DNA from: Cercis canadensis
Lineage: Eukaryota; Streptophyta; Magnoliopsida; Fabales; Fabaceae
Assembly (NCBI GenBank): GCA_003255065.1
Contig: QAOA01001205.1
Location: forward strand, 209,957-273,956
Length of the DNA stretch: 64,000 nt
Reading direction: 5' to 3'
Shown: positions 34,041-45,722 of the stretch, one piece after another
How the letters are laid out: each line of letters begins with the position of its first letter
Numbering within the stretch: position 1 is the first letter of the stretch
Notes under the pieces: model-generated
Database searches by the model: none
What the model was told of the DNA's origin: nothing
What the model saw: only the letters and a program-made list of their open reading frames with translations
Program-made: the position numbers and the translations under genes

Positions 34041-36660
34041 ATTCTAGACTAGATTGTCTGTCAATAATAATTCTAATAATATAAAAAAAAGATATATGTT
34101 TATGTAAAAGGGAAAATGTTGAATTGAAATGATGAAGCTTAGTAGGGTATGATTAAATTATTTGATAGCGCGCGGTATCTCTTTCTGCGTTGATTGAATG
34201 TATCCATTTCCATGGCCTCTCAATTCTATTGGAGGAACCCTTATGTGAGAAAAAGCAAATGGAGTCACATCCCCGTGATACGACTCTCATGAAATGTCGT
34301 TTTACCATGCTGATTTTGATTTTGATTTGAGGTTGAATGGAGGAAGATCATGATACCAAGGTAAAAGTAGAAATAATTTTATAGGACGAATTAATTAATT
34401 CCCTTGCGTACTTTCTTTTCTTTTGTTTTGTTTTTTAACCAAAATTCAATTCGATTCGATGGTTTTAGTGATTTAACTCAACATGGGAATTTTACCAAAT
34501 TAACTGGCAGGTGAGAGTGTGGGTGGAGAGGGGGGAGGGTGATTAGGCAATGGGCACCCTAGTCTCTTGTTCTATCTATCTCTGGTAATGTTATTGTTAC
34601 GCATCCACCATCTTATTCATTCATACTCATTCATCATTCATGTGGGTTGTGGATGTGGTCAAAGATTCAACAAGTGGAAGGGAAGCACATGTCTCTGACT
34701 TGAAGTGTTACTGGCCAGGAAAACAGATAGATGCATGATATGATGCCATTGCTATTTGCTAGTTGATGGAACCGAGGTTTCATGGAAGCAATCTCCTCTT
34801 GAGGACTCCTTTTACTTGCAACAGAGAAAGGTGCCCAATGGGTCACCACATCACATTGGGGAGAAACACTCGACACTTTTTGTAGTTACTCTTAGTTTTA
34901 AATTGTAATTGGTATACAATACAAAATAATACAGAAAATAAGTATACAAATTTGAAAAATAATACACAAAAGTAAACATTTTGTTAATTACAGTGTAAAA
35001 AATATCATTGGGGAAAAAGGTTTAGGTATCTCTGACTACAGCAAGAATAGTGCTCGGCTCTTGGAGAGACCAATGGGTGTGAATTAAGAACCACATATAA
35101 TCTATTTGCTTTGCCGATTTCCATTTTCACTTAAACTTTTAATTTGAAGAAGAAGAAACTGAAGAAAGAGAGAGAGAGAGTGACTCTCGCACAGATGATT
35201 ACCCAGAAGTAAGGAGACAAAGGATTCGCACAGAGAAGGAAGAGCGAATGTGGTTTGAGAATGAAAATAGAGAAGTTACAGTTTTAGAAAGCAATGAAAA
35301 TAAGAAATATTTTCTGAAAGCAAACAGAGGCATAACTTTTCAATCAAGGCAAGGAAAAGGCAGGGAGGCTTTATTGGTCTATATTTTCGGCGAAGTGAAT
35401 TTCAAAGTTATAAAATGTGAAGTCATATGCTTTTTACCAGAAACTAGGTGGAAGGAAATGAAACTGCACCTGCAGTTGCGCTGCAACTAGTACTAGTAGA
35501 CACGACACGACAAGACACTAGTGCTACATCACCAAACAAACACAAATAGCCGGTCGTTCGTAACTCTCCTCTTTTAAAAGGTCAAAAAAGAGGCACCGGC
35601 ACTTGGCATTGCTTTCTAACAACATATAACTACTACTGGTTGGTGCTACCCTACATAAACACAATCAGAAAAAGCTACCTTCCCTTAATGTTCGAATCTA
35701 GAGAAAGGAGTTGGGTCAAATCAATCTGAATCTCACTATGCACACCAAAGAAAAGTTTTTTCTAACAATCAAGTATAGGTAATGAATCTCATTATGTCAT
35801 TTTCAACCTCCCTGACTCAATTCATAATACTGTAATCTCATAACACTAACAGAAAGGTGATTCATTTTCAGCAAAATTAAAAGTCAAGCTTTAGTAATTT
35901 TACAATAATAGCACTTCCAGCTGCAAAATTCTGATCACCAATAGTTAAAATTGTTAAATACTTCGTCAGGGCCACCACCCTTCAGCAATTTTGTGCATCT
36001 ATTTACTGAGTCGATCAAACTTCTGTTGGAAAATATTTGATGTGGGGTATTAATATAAGCTAGGGGAAGAGAAGAAATGCAATGGCTTATCAAAAAAATG
36101 ATAAGTTAATATTTTCATCAAACCATACCAAATGAGCATTCTTGCGGCCAAGGAAAAAATATATATAATATTAAAAAAGTAAGGGAGTGGGGGAGGACAG
36201 TGTGAGATAGCATGTTGGTGGAGTCAAGTTCCCATACTTCATTCCTTTCTCCCCTATAAAGCATAGAATCCAGAAAGAACTGCAGTAATGCCAGTCTCCA
36301 TTTAGCCCAATTATTTACCCAAACATGCTGAGACCTATTGCTAACTAACTTGATAGAATTCAGATGAACAACGCATCTTCATTTAAAAAGATTGCTACAA
36401 TACAAATCAGAGTAGAACAACCCCCATCATCTGAGGTAAAAAAAATAAAAAAATCAGAATACATTCCTCTGCACCATATGAATGTAACTAAAACAAAATT
36501 ATAAGACAATCAATGATTACAGTTCAGTACTAAAAGCAAATATATATATACATATATGATTTACAGTTGAACTTGTGAACTTGCAAACTTAAGTAACTAG
36601 CCTTCATATAGCTGGCACTGCAAAGTATGGGTCAAACAAGAATAAATATCATACAAAGCC
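34041..36660. other. Intergenic between U-box and TPR genes
   Basis: 34041-34200 is probable U-box 3' UTR and 36,350-36,660 probable 3' UTR of the minus-strand TPR gene. In between are AT-rich and purine-rich stretches (GA run at about 35,168) and an 80-codon frame (35248-35490) with no recognisable family. I see no element with clear ends. Confidence 0.3.
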
Positions 36661-38503
36661 CTAGGAAAGTGTGATGAAGAGCTCCAGAGAAGTAACTAGA
36701 CTTGGAGGCCAATGCTTGCTGTCTCTAACATACGAGAGGTCTGTAAAATGAGGATCAAGCAGGGTTGCAATGGCAAACTGGTTTTCAGCAAGCAGCGCGG
36801 CATGCTTATCTGCGTACAAGGCTGCTGCAAGAGCCGCATGCACTTCTGATGGGAGGAAACATAAAGATAATATAGCATTATATGACAAAACAATATGGGC
36901 ACTTTCCTTCATCATTCAAAAATGCAAAAACTTTTGGAGATACCTGGATACCCTTTTAGAGATATTGAAACATCTTCCATCTCTGCAATTGCTTCTTCTC
37001 TGTCACCAACCTCATACAGTGCCAGTGCTCTTCCTACCCTCGCATAGTCTGAGAATGCAAAGTCTTTGTAGCTTTCAACAACCTGAAAACAGGTAGGCGT
37101 ATATAAGCAAAAACAGCTCTTACAAGCAAACATACTATTGGTTCCCACATTGACAGCATGCGATGTCTTTAGAACAGCTCAGGTTGAGAGTGAAGGAAGC
37201 CACCAGTGTCTATCAATGAAGGAATGTTCTAAGATCAGCGAGAGTGAAATTAATACCTATATCGGCCCAATCGGTTTACTTTCTAAAAGCTACTGTATCT
37301 TTCTTTAGATGTTACAGCAGCCAACTCCATTTTGGCCCATCCCACGCTATACTATATCAGTCCGAGTGTGTTTTTGTGCTCTAATATCTTTCTTTAATCA
37401 ATAATTCATCTAAAGATGGTACTCATCGTAAAACTTAAGGGATTAAACATGTTCTCTATTTGCCACCAATTGATTTACTTTATCCCTAAAACTCAACAAT
37501 ACTTTACAGTGGCAAGTGGCAACCCAAACATTTGAATTTAACTGCCGTGCAAATTTCAAATTATTTACATCCCTGTATAAATGAACAAGGAAACTTTTAA
37601 TTTCCATGAAATCAAACCTGGGACCTCTCCCCAACCTCACCTCTTAGAGCCTTTGATTATTTGATGTTGAAGAAACTATCAAATTACATAACCTTTTACT
37701 TTCTTGTATATACCATATAATTATAAATAATGACGCACATCTTTTTCTCTCTCTTGGCTATTATATAACTAACAGAAAATAACTTGTCACCAAGAAAGAG
37801 GGGGAAAATATTAATTACAGTTTCATATGAGCAATGTAGAAGCCGACATCATAGCTATAAACTGAACAACATAATCTGATAATCTTATTATATGAAAGTG
37901 TGTTACAATTAGAACTACTAGCAGCAAAACGACTTATTTTGTGTGGGTGGATTAAGGAATTGCCTTGAGCAATCACAGTAGACAGTCTCACTCTCACATT
38001 GACAGCATAAATGAAGATATTTGGGTACCCAACCAGAACCAATAAATTAAAATTAAAGCGAGGTATATAGTATTACAATAGTATTACTAATTTACAAGAT
38101 AAAAGAAAAGAAAAAGTAAGGGGGAGACTACCTTAGAGAAGAAGGAAAGAGCGGCATTAAAGTCACCCTGAGCCTGAAACTCCCTGCCTTTCTCCAACAA
38201 GTCCACAGCTTCCGACACTCTGTCTGAGATTAAAGCGCTAGCATCTCTTTCAGCGGGACTTACTGGGTCATACTTATACTCTGTCTCTGTGACAGCAAAA
38301 GAATATGAAGACCCACAACCACTATTACTGCTACCAAGGAGAAGGAAACCAGAGAACAAGAGAAACGACCGTCTGTTTGCTAATTCACCTCTGCAACTGG
38401 GAATGGGGATTTTGCTTTGCCAATTCTCAATTTTCGTTTTCGGCATCCGTGAACGTGATAGTGATAGCGATAGAGGATGAAATGGAACAAGACACCCACC
38501 CAT
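36661..38503 (-). CDS. TPR-like protein, probable thylakoid lumen
   Basis: Three minus-strand exons, 38132-38503, 36944-37082 and 36661-36845, give 231 aa. The N-terminal third looks like a chloroplast bipartite signal: a basic Ser-rich stretch, then ANRRSFLLFSGFLLLG, a twin arginine followed by a hydrophobic core, ending near SYSFA. That is the form of a Tat-dependent thylakoid-lumen signal; no import data are implied. The mature part, from about residue 80, is helical with TPR-like periodicity: AVDLLEKGREFQAQGDFNAALSFF and then YARVGRALALYEVGDREEAI. The C-terminal region VHAALAAALYADKH...PPSLVTSLELF looks conserved but I do not know its name. TPRs bind partner proteins, so an assembly or regulatory role is possible. 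The start could also be Met20 (38446). Confidence 0.82.
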
Positions 38504-38822
38504 ACTCTTTGCTGCTTACTTAAAATTTACTTCCTAGCAACCAAAACCAAAACCTCACCCAATTCTTTTATCGTGGAGGAAGAGTGTACTACTGTACTGC
38601 ATTTTTTTTGAAAAAATCCTTTTCGGCTTTTTTAGATAAATATGCTGCCTTTATCTTTTCTTTTTTCCCCTTATTATTGCCCTATCCACTTGTTCCTACT
38701 GGCTACTTCCTTATAGTTGTTAATTATATACTGTTATAGAATTCCAACTGCTGCCGTAAGATAATTACTGTTTTTTTTTTTTGGAACTGCCCCCTCTGTA
38801 CTCTGTACTATATTTTAAAAAA
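38504..38822. other. Upstream region of the TPR gene
   Basis: Promoter-side sequence for the minus-strand TPR gene. It has T-rich tracts and no element I can name. Confidence 0.3.
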
Positions 38823-39231
38823 GGTGATTGCTATTTAGTATTTACAGATTATTAAATATGGGGTAACGCTATTCTATCTTTGTACAGTTGAATAGGGTTG
38901 AATAGAATCATAAAGTGAATTTAGTATTATTATAAAAAATTATTAAGTAAATTTAGTGTTATTATAAAAATTTTAAAAAATTAAATTACTTAATATATAT
39001 TAAAATAAATAATTACTTATAAAATATAAAAATAATATAATATAAAAAAATGTGCTAAAAAAACATATTCATTAGATGAGTCTTATATCATGAAATTATT
39101 TTTGACACTTTTTTTATATCGTGTTATTTTTGTATTTTATAAAAAATTATCTATTCTAACATTTACTTAGTACTAAACTAGATAGAAGATAGCATTTTCC
39201 TAAAAGTAACTAATATAAGATAACAATCACC
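38823..39231. mobile_element. MITE with 8-bp TSD, hAT-like
   Basis: The left end is GGTGATTGCTATTTAGTA and the reverse complement of the right end is GGTGATTGTTATCTTATA. TTAAAAAA lies outside both ends (38815-38822, 39232-39239), though such an A-rich duplication could in part be chance. A second pair of inverted motifs inside (AACGCTATTCTATC; AATGCTATCTTCTATC on the reverse strand) suggests a nested or compound structure. The body is AT-rich and non-coding. It lies about 320 bp upstream of the TPR gene start. Confidence 0.6.
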
Positions 39232-39997
39232 TTAAAAAAATGTGAAAGACCGAAAACAATGAATATATATATATCAAACGAAACAATGAAGATATGTAGA
39301 TACTAATATTTTCTGTAAGCATCTAAATATTTAATTATTTAAAGGCTTTCAAGCTGAATTTAATTTTTAATTAAGTTGGGATGCAAGAAATACATCAACT
39401 GAAAAACTATCTTAAACTTCTAGCTACGAAAAACAAATAATCAAAATTAATCCTTTGGTGAGCACATGTTAGAAGTCATTTTAGCTAACTCAAACTGATT
39501 TATTTATAAATTAATCTTTCTCTTATTCAAAGATTATTGAAGATTAGGGATGTCTGAATCTGGAGTATCCCAAGTACCCAAAAAAAATAAATTGAAGTGT
39601 CTGACTACCGTTATAACTAATACAAGGGTTCAAATATTATTCTTCAACTATTTCTCATGATATTATAATTAAGATAATTTGATCATATTCCATCGTTTTT
39701 CAGTTTCAGAATATATGAATTGGGGGAAAAAAATTCACTTATTTAGACTTCCAAAATGATATGCCAAGTCAGATAATACTTCAATTACATTCAACACATT
39801 CGATCTTTTGAGCAACCTCCAAATGACCGACACACTCAATGGCAAAGCTGATAGAAAGCGTTAGCAACTTAGCATATAGGGAAGAGAAAGCAGCCATTCT
39901 CAAAACAAGCTTAACCAACAAATTTGTATCGGTATTCTGTACTTGCTCTCAGACTGATCAAGGTTGGAGCAATATCATCGCCTAGATCGTTAGCAAA

Positions 39998-40032
<35 letters not shown>

Positions 40033-40318
40033 CAGTTTGAATTACTTCCTTAAATTACTCTATGTTAACCATGAATGTTTCCAGGTCTAGAAGTGAAATC
40101 AAATATGGTTCGACAACTGAGGAAAGTCCAAGAAAAAGCAGACAACCATGATCATTAGATTACATTTAAAATTCATGACAAGGAACCTGGAAAAGGAAAA
40201 AGGGCTTTTGTACTTGCCAAACAACCAACCAACTTCTGTTAAAAATCTGATTCTGATAATGGATGCGATTCACTTCTGTCTTAAATGCAAGAAGTTCGAG
40301 CGAAATTGCCACTCAACA
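39232..40318. other. Intergenic, contains a TA microsatellite
   Basis: AT-rich, no gene. A (TA)n tract lies at about 40,000-40,031. The last 200 bp before 40,319 are probably the 3' UTR of the RABC1 gene, which runs leftwards. Confidence 0.35.
40000..40031. repeat. (TA)n microsatellite
   Basis: About 16 uninterrupted TA units. Similar TA runs occur at about 44,036-44,064 and directly after the assembly gap at 59,116. Confidence 0.85.
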
Positions 40319-43196
40319 TCAGCAGCAACTACTTGTGGATGCATCAGGCTGGGGTGGCTTCTCGTTAAATATGTTCTTTTTAACCCCTTTGGAACCCTCA
40401 GCTAAGAGGCTAGGTATATCCAGAATCTGCAAAGAAATGCAATACCACCCTGATCATCATTTATGTTCTTGTCCCTCATAACAGAATGAACTCTCAATGT
40501 GTTTAGCACATGTACCAGTTAGCAATTTCTATTACCCTCTCATACCGTCACATGGAATATTGTCTCATGATACTAGAGTGATTCAGAAGCCCCAAAACAA
40601 AAAAAGAAAAAAAAGCTTGTATCTCCCTAGAATCATATAAGATGATTAGCTGTTAACCTTGCGCAAAACTGCTAGTCCTCAAAACTTGCACACGATAATT
40701 TTTTCCACTGAATATTTCTGCGTTTTGTAATTTTATCTATACTAAGCATAAAAATTTCCCAGACCTTTGAAAATATCACAATAATATTATTTCATGCATA
40801 TGGTATGTATACAGCACAGCAATTAGATATCAAATTTATGTAGGAAAAGGGTGTTTGTATATATATATATATGACTTCACATACCTTCAAAACAAGCTCG
40901 TCAAAGCACTGCTGTACATTAACTCGAGTTTTAGCACTACATTCAATAAATAGGCAACCGTATTCCCTAGCAAATTCTATCCCCTCTTTCTTTGTCACAA
41001 CTCTATCACCCTCCTGAAAAACAAATATTATCCACCTGCACATTAAATCCTTTTATGGAATGGGAATGCTTAAAAAGATACAGTACAGAGTTCTGTGCTC
41101 TGCTGCCAACTAGTCACATCCACAAGGTGAAATAGAATTCTAAAATGAAGTGAGGATGAAATGGAAATGGATCTGCATGTAGCAAATCCTCTTAGGGCTC
41201 ATGATTCGAGATTTATATTTACTTAAATGCCAATTGCATGTGAAAGCATACAATAAGCCTGACTTTAATATCCAATAGAAATCTCTGCATTTTTGTACAT
41301 AAAACACAGTATCTTGACATGATTGGAGAATACACAGGAAAATAAAGCAAAAATTATAAAAATAATAGAAATAAAAAGGAGAGCATATGACTGTAAACCT
41401 TCTAAAAGAAGATACCTTATCCACTTTGTTTCCGACGAGCATCTTGATGCAATCTTGATTTGTTGAATAAAGGTCTATTTCCTTTGCCCATATTTCAGAG
41501 AGATTGGTAAATGTTTCTCGCCGAGTAACATCATAAACTGCATCAGTTAGAGGAACAAAATGAAGATATTAAAATCTAGCCCAAAACTACATCCCTGGGG
41601 GGAGGGAGACGTTTTCCAATTTCCTATAACCATCCAAAATGTTGCATCTGATACAAATATGTCAGCCATATCATCATGAGTCCAATTAGAAAGAAACTTC
41701 CAGCTTCATCATTAAGTTGCCACAGATTAATAAGAAGAAAAACTTAGCTCACTTAACAAGCCAAAGCATGGTATATGTATAGGGAAAAATGATTCTCATG
41801 CAACATGAATGATTTACAATTTTTCCACTGATCCCCGTTAAGTGAAATTGGTTTGAACAGAACAGATATAGAAGTGGTATTCCAAGAATCAGCATCATCA
41901 TGTTATCAAATTCAACTTCCTATATAGCAGTCAAATAGTATAACTTAAAAAGTGTAAAGTGAACTAATTTCCAGGAAATCAAATAGTTTACATTCCCCAT
42001 ACATGCTTGCTTGAGCGCATCAAGAAAGAATAATATTTAAGATCCCCTCATCACCAGCACTTGACCATTATTTAGAGAATAGAAACTTGCCCATAATTAT
42101 CCCTTGTGCTCCTCGGTAGTAAGAACTCGTCAGTGTTCTGAATCTCTCCTGACCAGCTGCATTGTTAAATAAGTATAATCAATCATATATGACCAAAAAG
42201 AACTTCAACAATCTCCATCATCATCATATCTGCAGTTAGCCACTGCTTGGCAAGAATTTAAGAAATGAAAAATTATGTACTAGCAAAATACATAAATATA
42301 CAGGTGAATACCAGTATCCCAAATGGCAAGCTTCAGCTTTTTGCCACCCATCATCACATATTTGACCTTAAAATCAACACCTACATGAGAAACGAAAGGA
42401 AACATAAAGCCAAAAAGAAATGTGCAAGCTAAGTAATGGGAGTTAAGGGTAAATAACTTGTTCTGGGCATGAAACTCCACATCACATTATGTTTATAAAT
42501 GATCAGAAAGTATTGGCTAAAAATAGGAATAAATGGAAATGAAAGTGATAAACGAACATGCTGTTATGCGTTAGATACAACAACAATAACGTCCTCTTCG
42601 TGCTCCTCTCTCAACCACCCCGTCCCCTGGTCACATACTGGTGTAGAGAGAGAGATTGCGACAGATGGTGGTATTCATTATTTATGCGACACGTTATGTT
42701 CTTTGGACAGAAATTATGTTGATTAACTATAGATATGCATGCTTCTTGGAGATGATCAATCATTAAGTTTCAACACAGAAAACAAGAGATACATAAAAGG
42801 AGCTACTAACTCAGCATATCAAGCGATAATTTGATCATACCGGAATTGGACCCCTAGATAACAAAGCACATGAGTCAATTGAGTTTGAGCATACTACACT
42901 CATACTATGACCATGTTGTCAACAAAGATTCAGAGTGAAGAGTCCGAGTGTAATGCATACACGGATAAACCATGATTCATCTCTAATATACTGGAATTCC
43001 CAAATGACATATCAATATCGTTGCCATTCTTGAAAAAAAAAAAAAAAGAAAAAAAAATACCGATTGTGGGCGATAGATCCTCAAAATTTTCAGAGGTGAA
43101 ACTCAGAAGTAGACTACTCTTCCCTACCCCCGAGTCTCCAATCATCAACAGCTTAAACAAATAATCGAATTCGGGCTGACTCGAAGTGGAATCCAT
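40319..43196 (-). CDS. RABC1: Rab GTPase RABC1 (Rab18 class)
   Basis: Small GTPase of the RabC/Rab18 group, which acts in membrane traffic; Arabidopsis RABC1 has been linked to lipid droplets. Six exons join to 209 aa: 43061-43196, 42312-42380, 42091-42156, 41416-41537, 40885-41013, 40319-40426. Nucleotide-binding motifs are all intact: P-loop GDSGVGKSS, switch I SPTIGVDF, WDTAGQERF, NKVDK and ECSAKT. The C-terminus ends SSCC, the double-cysteine geranylgeranylation site. Intron 3 (41538-42090) begins with GC (ATGG/GCAAGT) rather than GT; only this donor keeps [10 protein letters not shown] in frame with exon 4. All other introns are GT-AG. The closeness to Arabidopsis RABC1 ([16 protein letters not shown]) makes this safer than RABC2. 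Confidence 0.95.
41538..42090 (-). other. GC-AG intron of RABC1
   Basis: The donor on the minus strand is ATGG/GCAAGT and the acceptor CTGATGCAG/TTTATG. A GC donor with otherwise perfect consensus is the known minor U2-type class (about 1% of plant introns, from general knowledge). The nearest GT would give a stop three codons into the next exon. Confidence 0.85.
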
Positions 43197-43342
43197 CGCA
43201 ATCCACCTTCAAACAGATACAATCCACGATCGCAATCAATTGAACCTGATTCTGCAATCAAATTAATTGTTTACTCAGGATACACATTGAATTCGAGAAA
43301 CATAAAACAAAAATTGCAGAAAATTAACTCACATTCATTAAC

Positions 43343-43382
43343 AAAAAAAAAAAAAAANAAAAAAAAAAAAAAAAAAAAAAAA
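43343..43382. other. Poly-A tract with a single N
   Basis: A run of about 40 A with one N at 43358, just upstream of RABC1. The same pattern occurs at 51655-51700 (N at 51674) and 63708-63745 (N at 63727). The shared form suggests an assembly or gap-closing artefact rather than true sequence, so the length is not reliable. Confidence 0.7.
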
Positions 43383-44030
43383 GAAACGATTCTGAAATTC
43401 ATCATAACAATTTCAACCTAAATAATGTGAAGGAAAACCATAGGTCATAAACATTCGGAGGAACAATATACAGACAGAGATTTTTATACCTAAACAGTGA
43501 GATTCAAAAGGTGGGGGATGAAACTCAGAAATGAAATGTAGGAGAGGTGAAAATAACTCCTGTAACTTGTGAGGGAGGGAAATAAACGAAACCGTGACAT
43601 GTCCGGATTACCGGGTTCTTCGACTCTGTTTTTTTTTATTTTTTTATTTTTTAAGTAAGCTCCTTCGACTCAGTTAAGTCGGAAAAAATTACAACCTTTG
43701 TGTCATGACTCATGAACCTCTATACTTTTGATATAATAAATGTAAGCAACACTTTTAAAATAAAAAAAAAAAGAAATGAAAAGTATTAATTACCTCCAAA
43801 ACAGAAATATGATTATTCACTAGAAAAAAAAAATGACTATTAGGTATTATCATAATGATTATTGGTCACACTGTACAATAAAGTGATCATATTTTTATTT
43901 TAGTAATTTTAAATTTTTTATTTTTATTTTTGAAACCAATATTTCTTAAATTTCATTTTTAGTAATACTACCGTTTAAACTGCTAAATGAAATGGTTTAA
44001 TTTTATTTGATGATTTATTAAAATGATATA

Positions 44031-44065
<35 letters not shown>

Positions 44066-44741
44066 CAATAATTAAAATGATGAAAAATATTTTTTAGATC
44101 ATATCTAATTAATTTACTATAATAGAGATTTAAGAAAAGAATATTAGTTTCAGTACTATATATCTCTTAATTTGAAGGTTAGTATGGTCGAAGACTAAAG
44201 GAGCTTTGGGATAGCATAAGTCTATTCCAAACAACTGCTGAGGTGGAAAGGAGGGAGAAGATCAAAAGGAAGGGAAAAATGAAATAGCTAGGCAGCTTTG
44301 AAGAGCAAGAACTAGTTTTTTTTCTAAGGCTATGAAGTAGCTTTCAGCCAACAATGAAAAGAAATGAAAAATAATACCAGACACTAATCGTGTAACGCTG
44401 AAAGGAACAACTGATGACAACATTTACAGCGCTACTTGACGCGCGCAAGTTTGCAGAACTGTACAATTTTTACGATTAGCCACTCAATTACTAGCATAAT
44501 CTATCGTTTTAGACGGATCCAAGCAATAGTCATGAGATGATCACAAAAAATAGTGTAGACCTACTAGTGGCGTCACTTTTTACGTGACTTTATTAACGTC
44601 TATTTTTATGTGACACCACACCAATAATGTTATTCTTTTGAAAAAAAAATTAAAATATTTATGTAAACAAATTTAAGAGTAAGATATTTATATAAATAAT
44701 TTTTCAAACTAGGGTATTAACATCAATTAGCCAAGAATTGA
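43383..44741. other. RABC1 upstream region and AT-rich intergenic DNA
   Basis: 43,430-43,600 probably holds the promoter and leader of RABC1. The rest is AT-rich, with a TA run at 44,036-44,064. No gene, RNA or bounded element can be supported. Confidence 0.3.
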
Positions 44742-45204
44742 GACAAATGAACCTAAATAATATATACTTACAAACTATTTACAAAAAAAAAATAGACACT
44801 TTTTAAATTATATATCAAAATATGACAATTTTAATTATTTTATTATTATGATACTTAATGTTGGGGTCCCAAATTCCAAGAGAAAACATGTTACATGGGA
44901 GATAATGTGTTCATTTTGGTCAATATATTTCCCTTGTAGCGTGACCAAAGTAAACACGTTATATCTCATGTAGCGTGTGTCATTCTTCCTTATTTTTTCT
45001 TATTCTCGTCTCTTCTCTCTTCTTTCACGCTACATCGAAGTAATATGACTCTTTTCAATACACTACATCACAAACTCGCGTGATTAATTTGTCTAGTTGC
45101 CTCATAATAAAATAATCAAATCTACTATATTTTGATATATAATTTAAAAAGTGCTCATTTTTTATAAATAATTTGTAAATATATATTATTTAAGTCAATT
45201 TGCC
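44742..45204. mobile_element. Foldback MITE, Mutator-type by near-perfect 9-bp TSD
   Basis: Long inverted arms: the left has CCTAAATAATATATACTTAC and the reverse complement of the right has CTTAAATAATATATATTTAC; inner arms share TTTTTAAATTATATATCAAA. A second palindrome lies in the middle (about 44,890-44,990): ACATGGGAGATAATGTGTTC pairs with the reverse complement of GAGATATAACGTGTTTACTT. The flanks are AAGAATTGA (44733-44741) and AATAATTGA (45205-45213), one mismatch in nine. No coding sequence. Confidence 0.65.
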
Positions 45205-45228
45205 AATAATTGAAGCTCGTCTTTCTAG

Positions 45229-45722
45229 GACTTTGACCTAAATATTATACTTCTACAATTTTTTTACACATTTATCATATTTTCAAATTTATTTACTTTA
45301 ATATTATATTTTAAAAAAATTAAAAACTAAAAAAAAAAAAATTCAGAGCAGTATGCCCCATCGGACACGCCACGGGCCACGTGGCATGTCCTTTTTTTTT
45401 CATTTTTTTTAGTTGTACGAGTTTGAATTCCTACTTCCCCCTTGCACCCCAAATAAACCAAACAAACATAAGTGTGGGCCGTACAACCAGAAAAATGGAA
45501 AAAAAAAAAAAAGGAACATGCCATGTGGGCTGTGGCGTGTTCAGTGATAACACATTGGTTGGCCATAACATGTTTGGTGGGGTCCATTGCTCTGAAAAAG
45601 TTTTTTTTTTTTTAAAAAAGTCTTTGCTTTTAAAAAAAAATGTAATATTAAGATAAATAAATTTAAAATATGATAAATATATAAAAAAAAATTATAAAAA
45701 TATAATATTTGAGTCAATGTGT
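45229..45722. mobile_element. Decayed MITE related to the element at 24,577
   Basis: The left end GGACTTTGACCTAAATATTA corresponds to the GGC-TTTTTGACACAAATATTA end of the other element, and the right end on the reverse strand has ACATTGACTCAAATATTA. The inner parts keep a GC-rich palindromic core (CGGACACGCCACGGGCC at about 45,363, and its partner near 45,520). I could not find a matching target-site duplication, so the ends are approximate. It starts only about 16 bp beyond the TSD of the previous MITE. Confidence 0.55.

Noticed and set aside
39560..39640. GGGTTCAAAT resembling a tRNA T-arm
   Set aside because: No anticodon arm, D-arm or acceptor stem can be built around it.
45327..45656. 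Overlapping frames of 86 and 91 codons on both strands
   Set aside because: They lie inside the inverted arms of a MITE and mirror each other, as expected of a palindrome rather than of genes.
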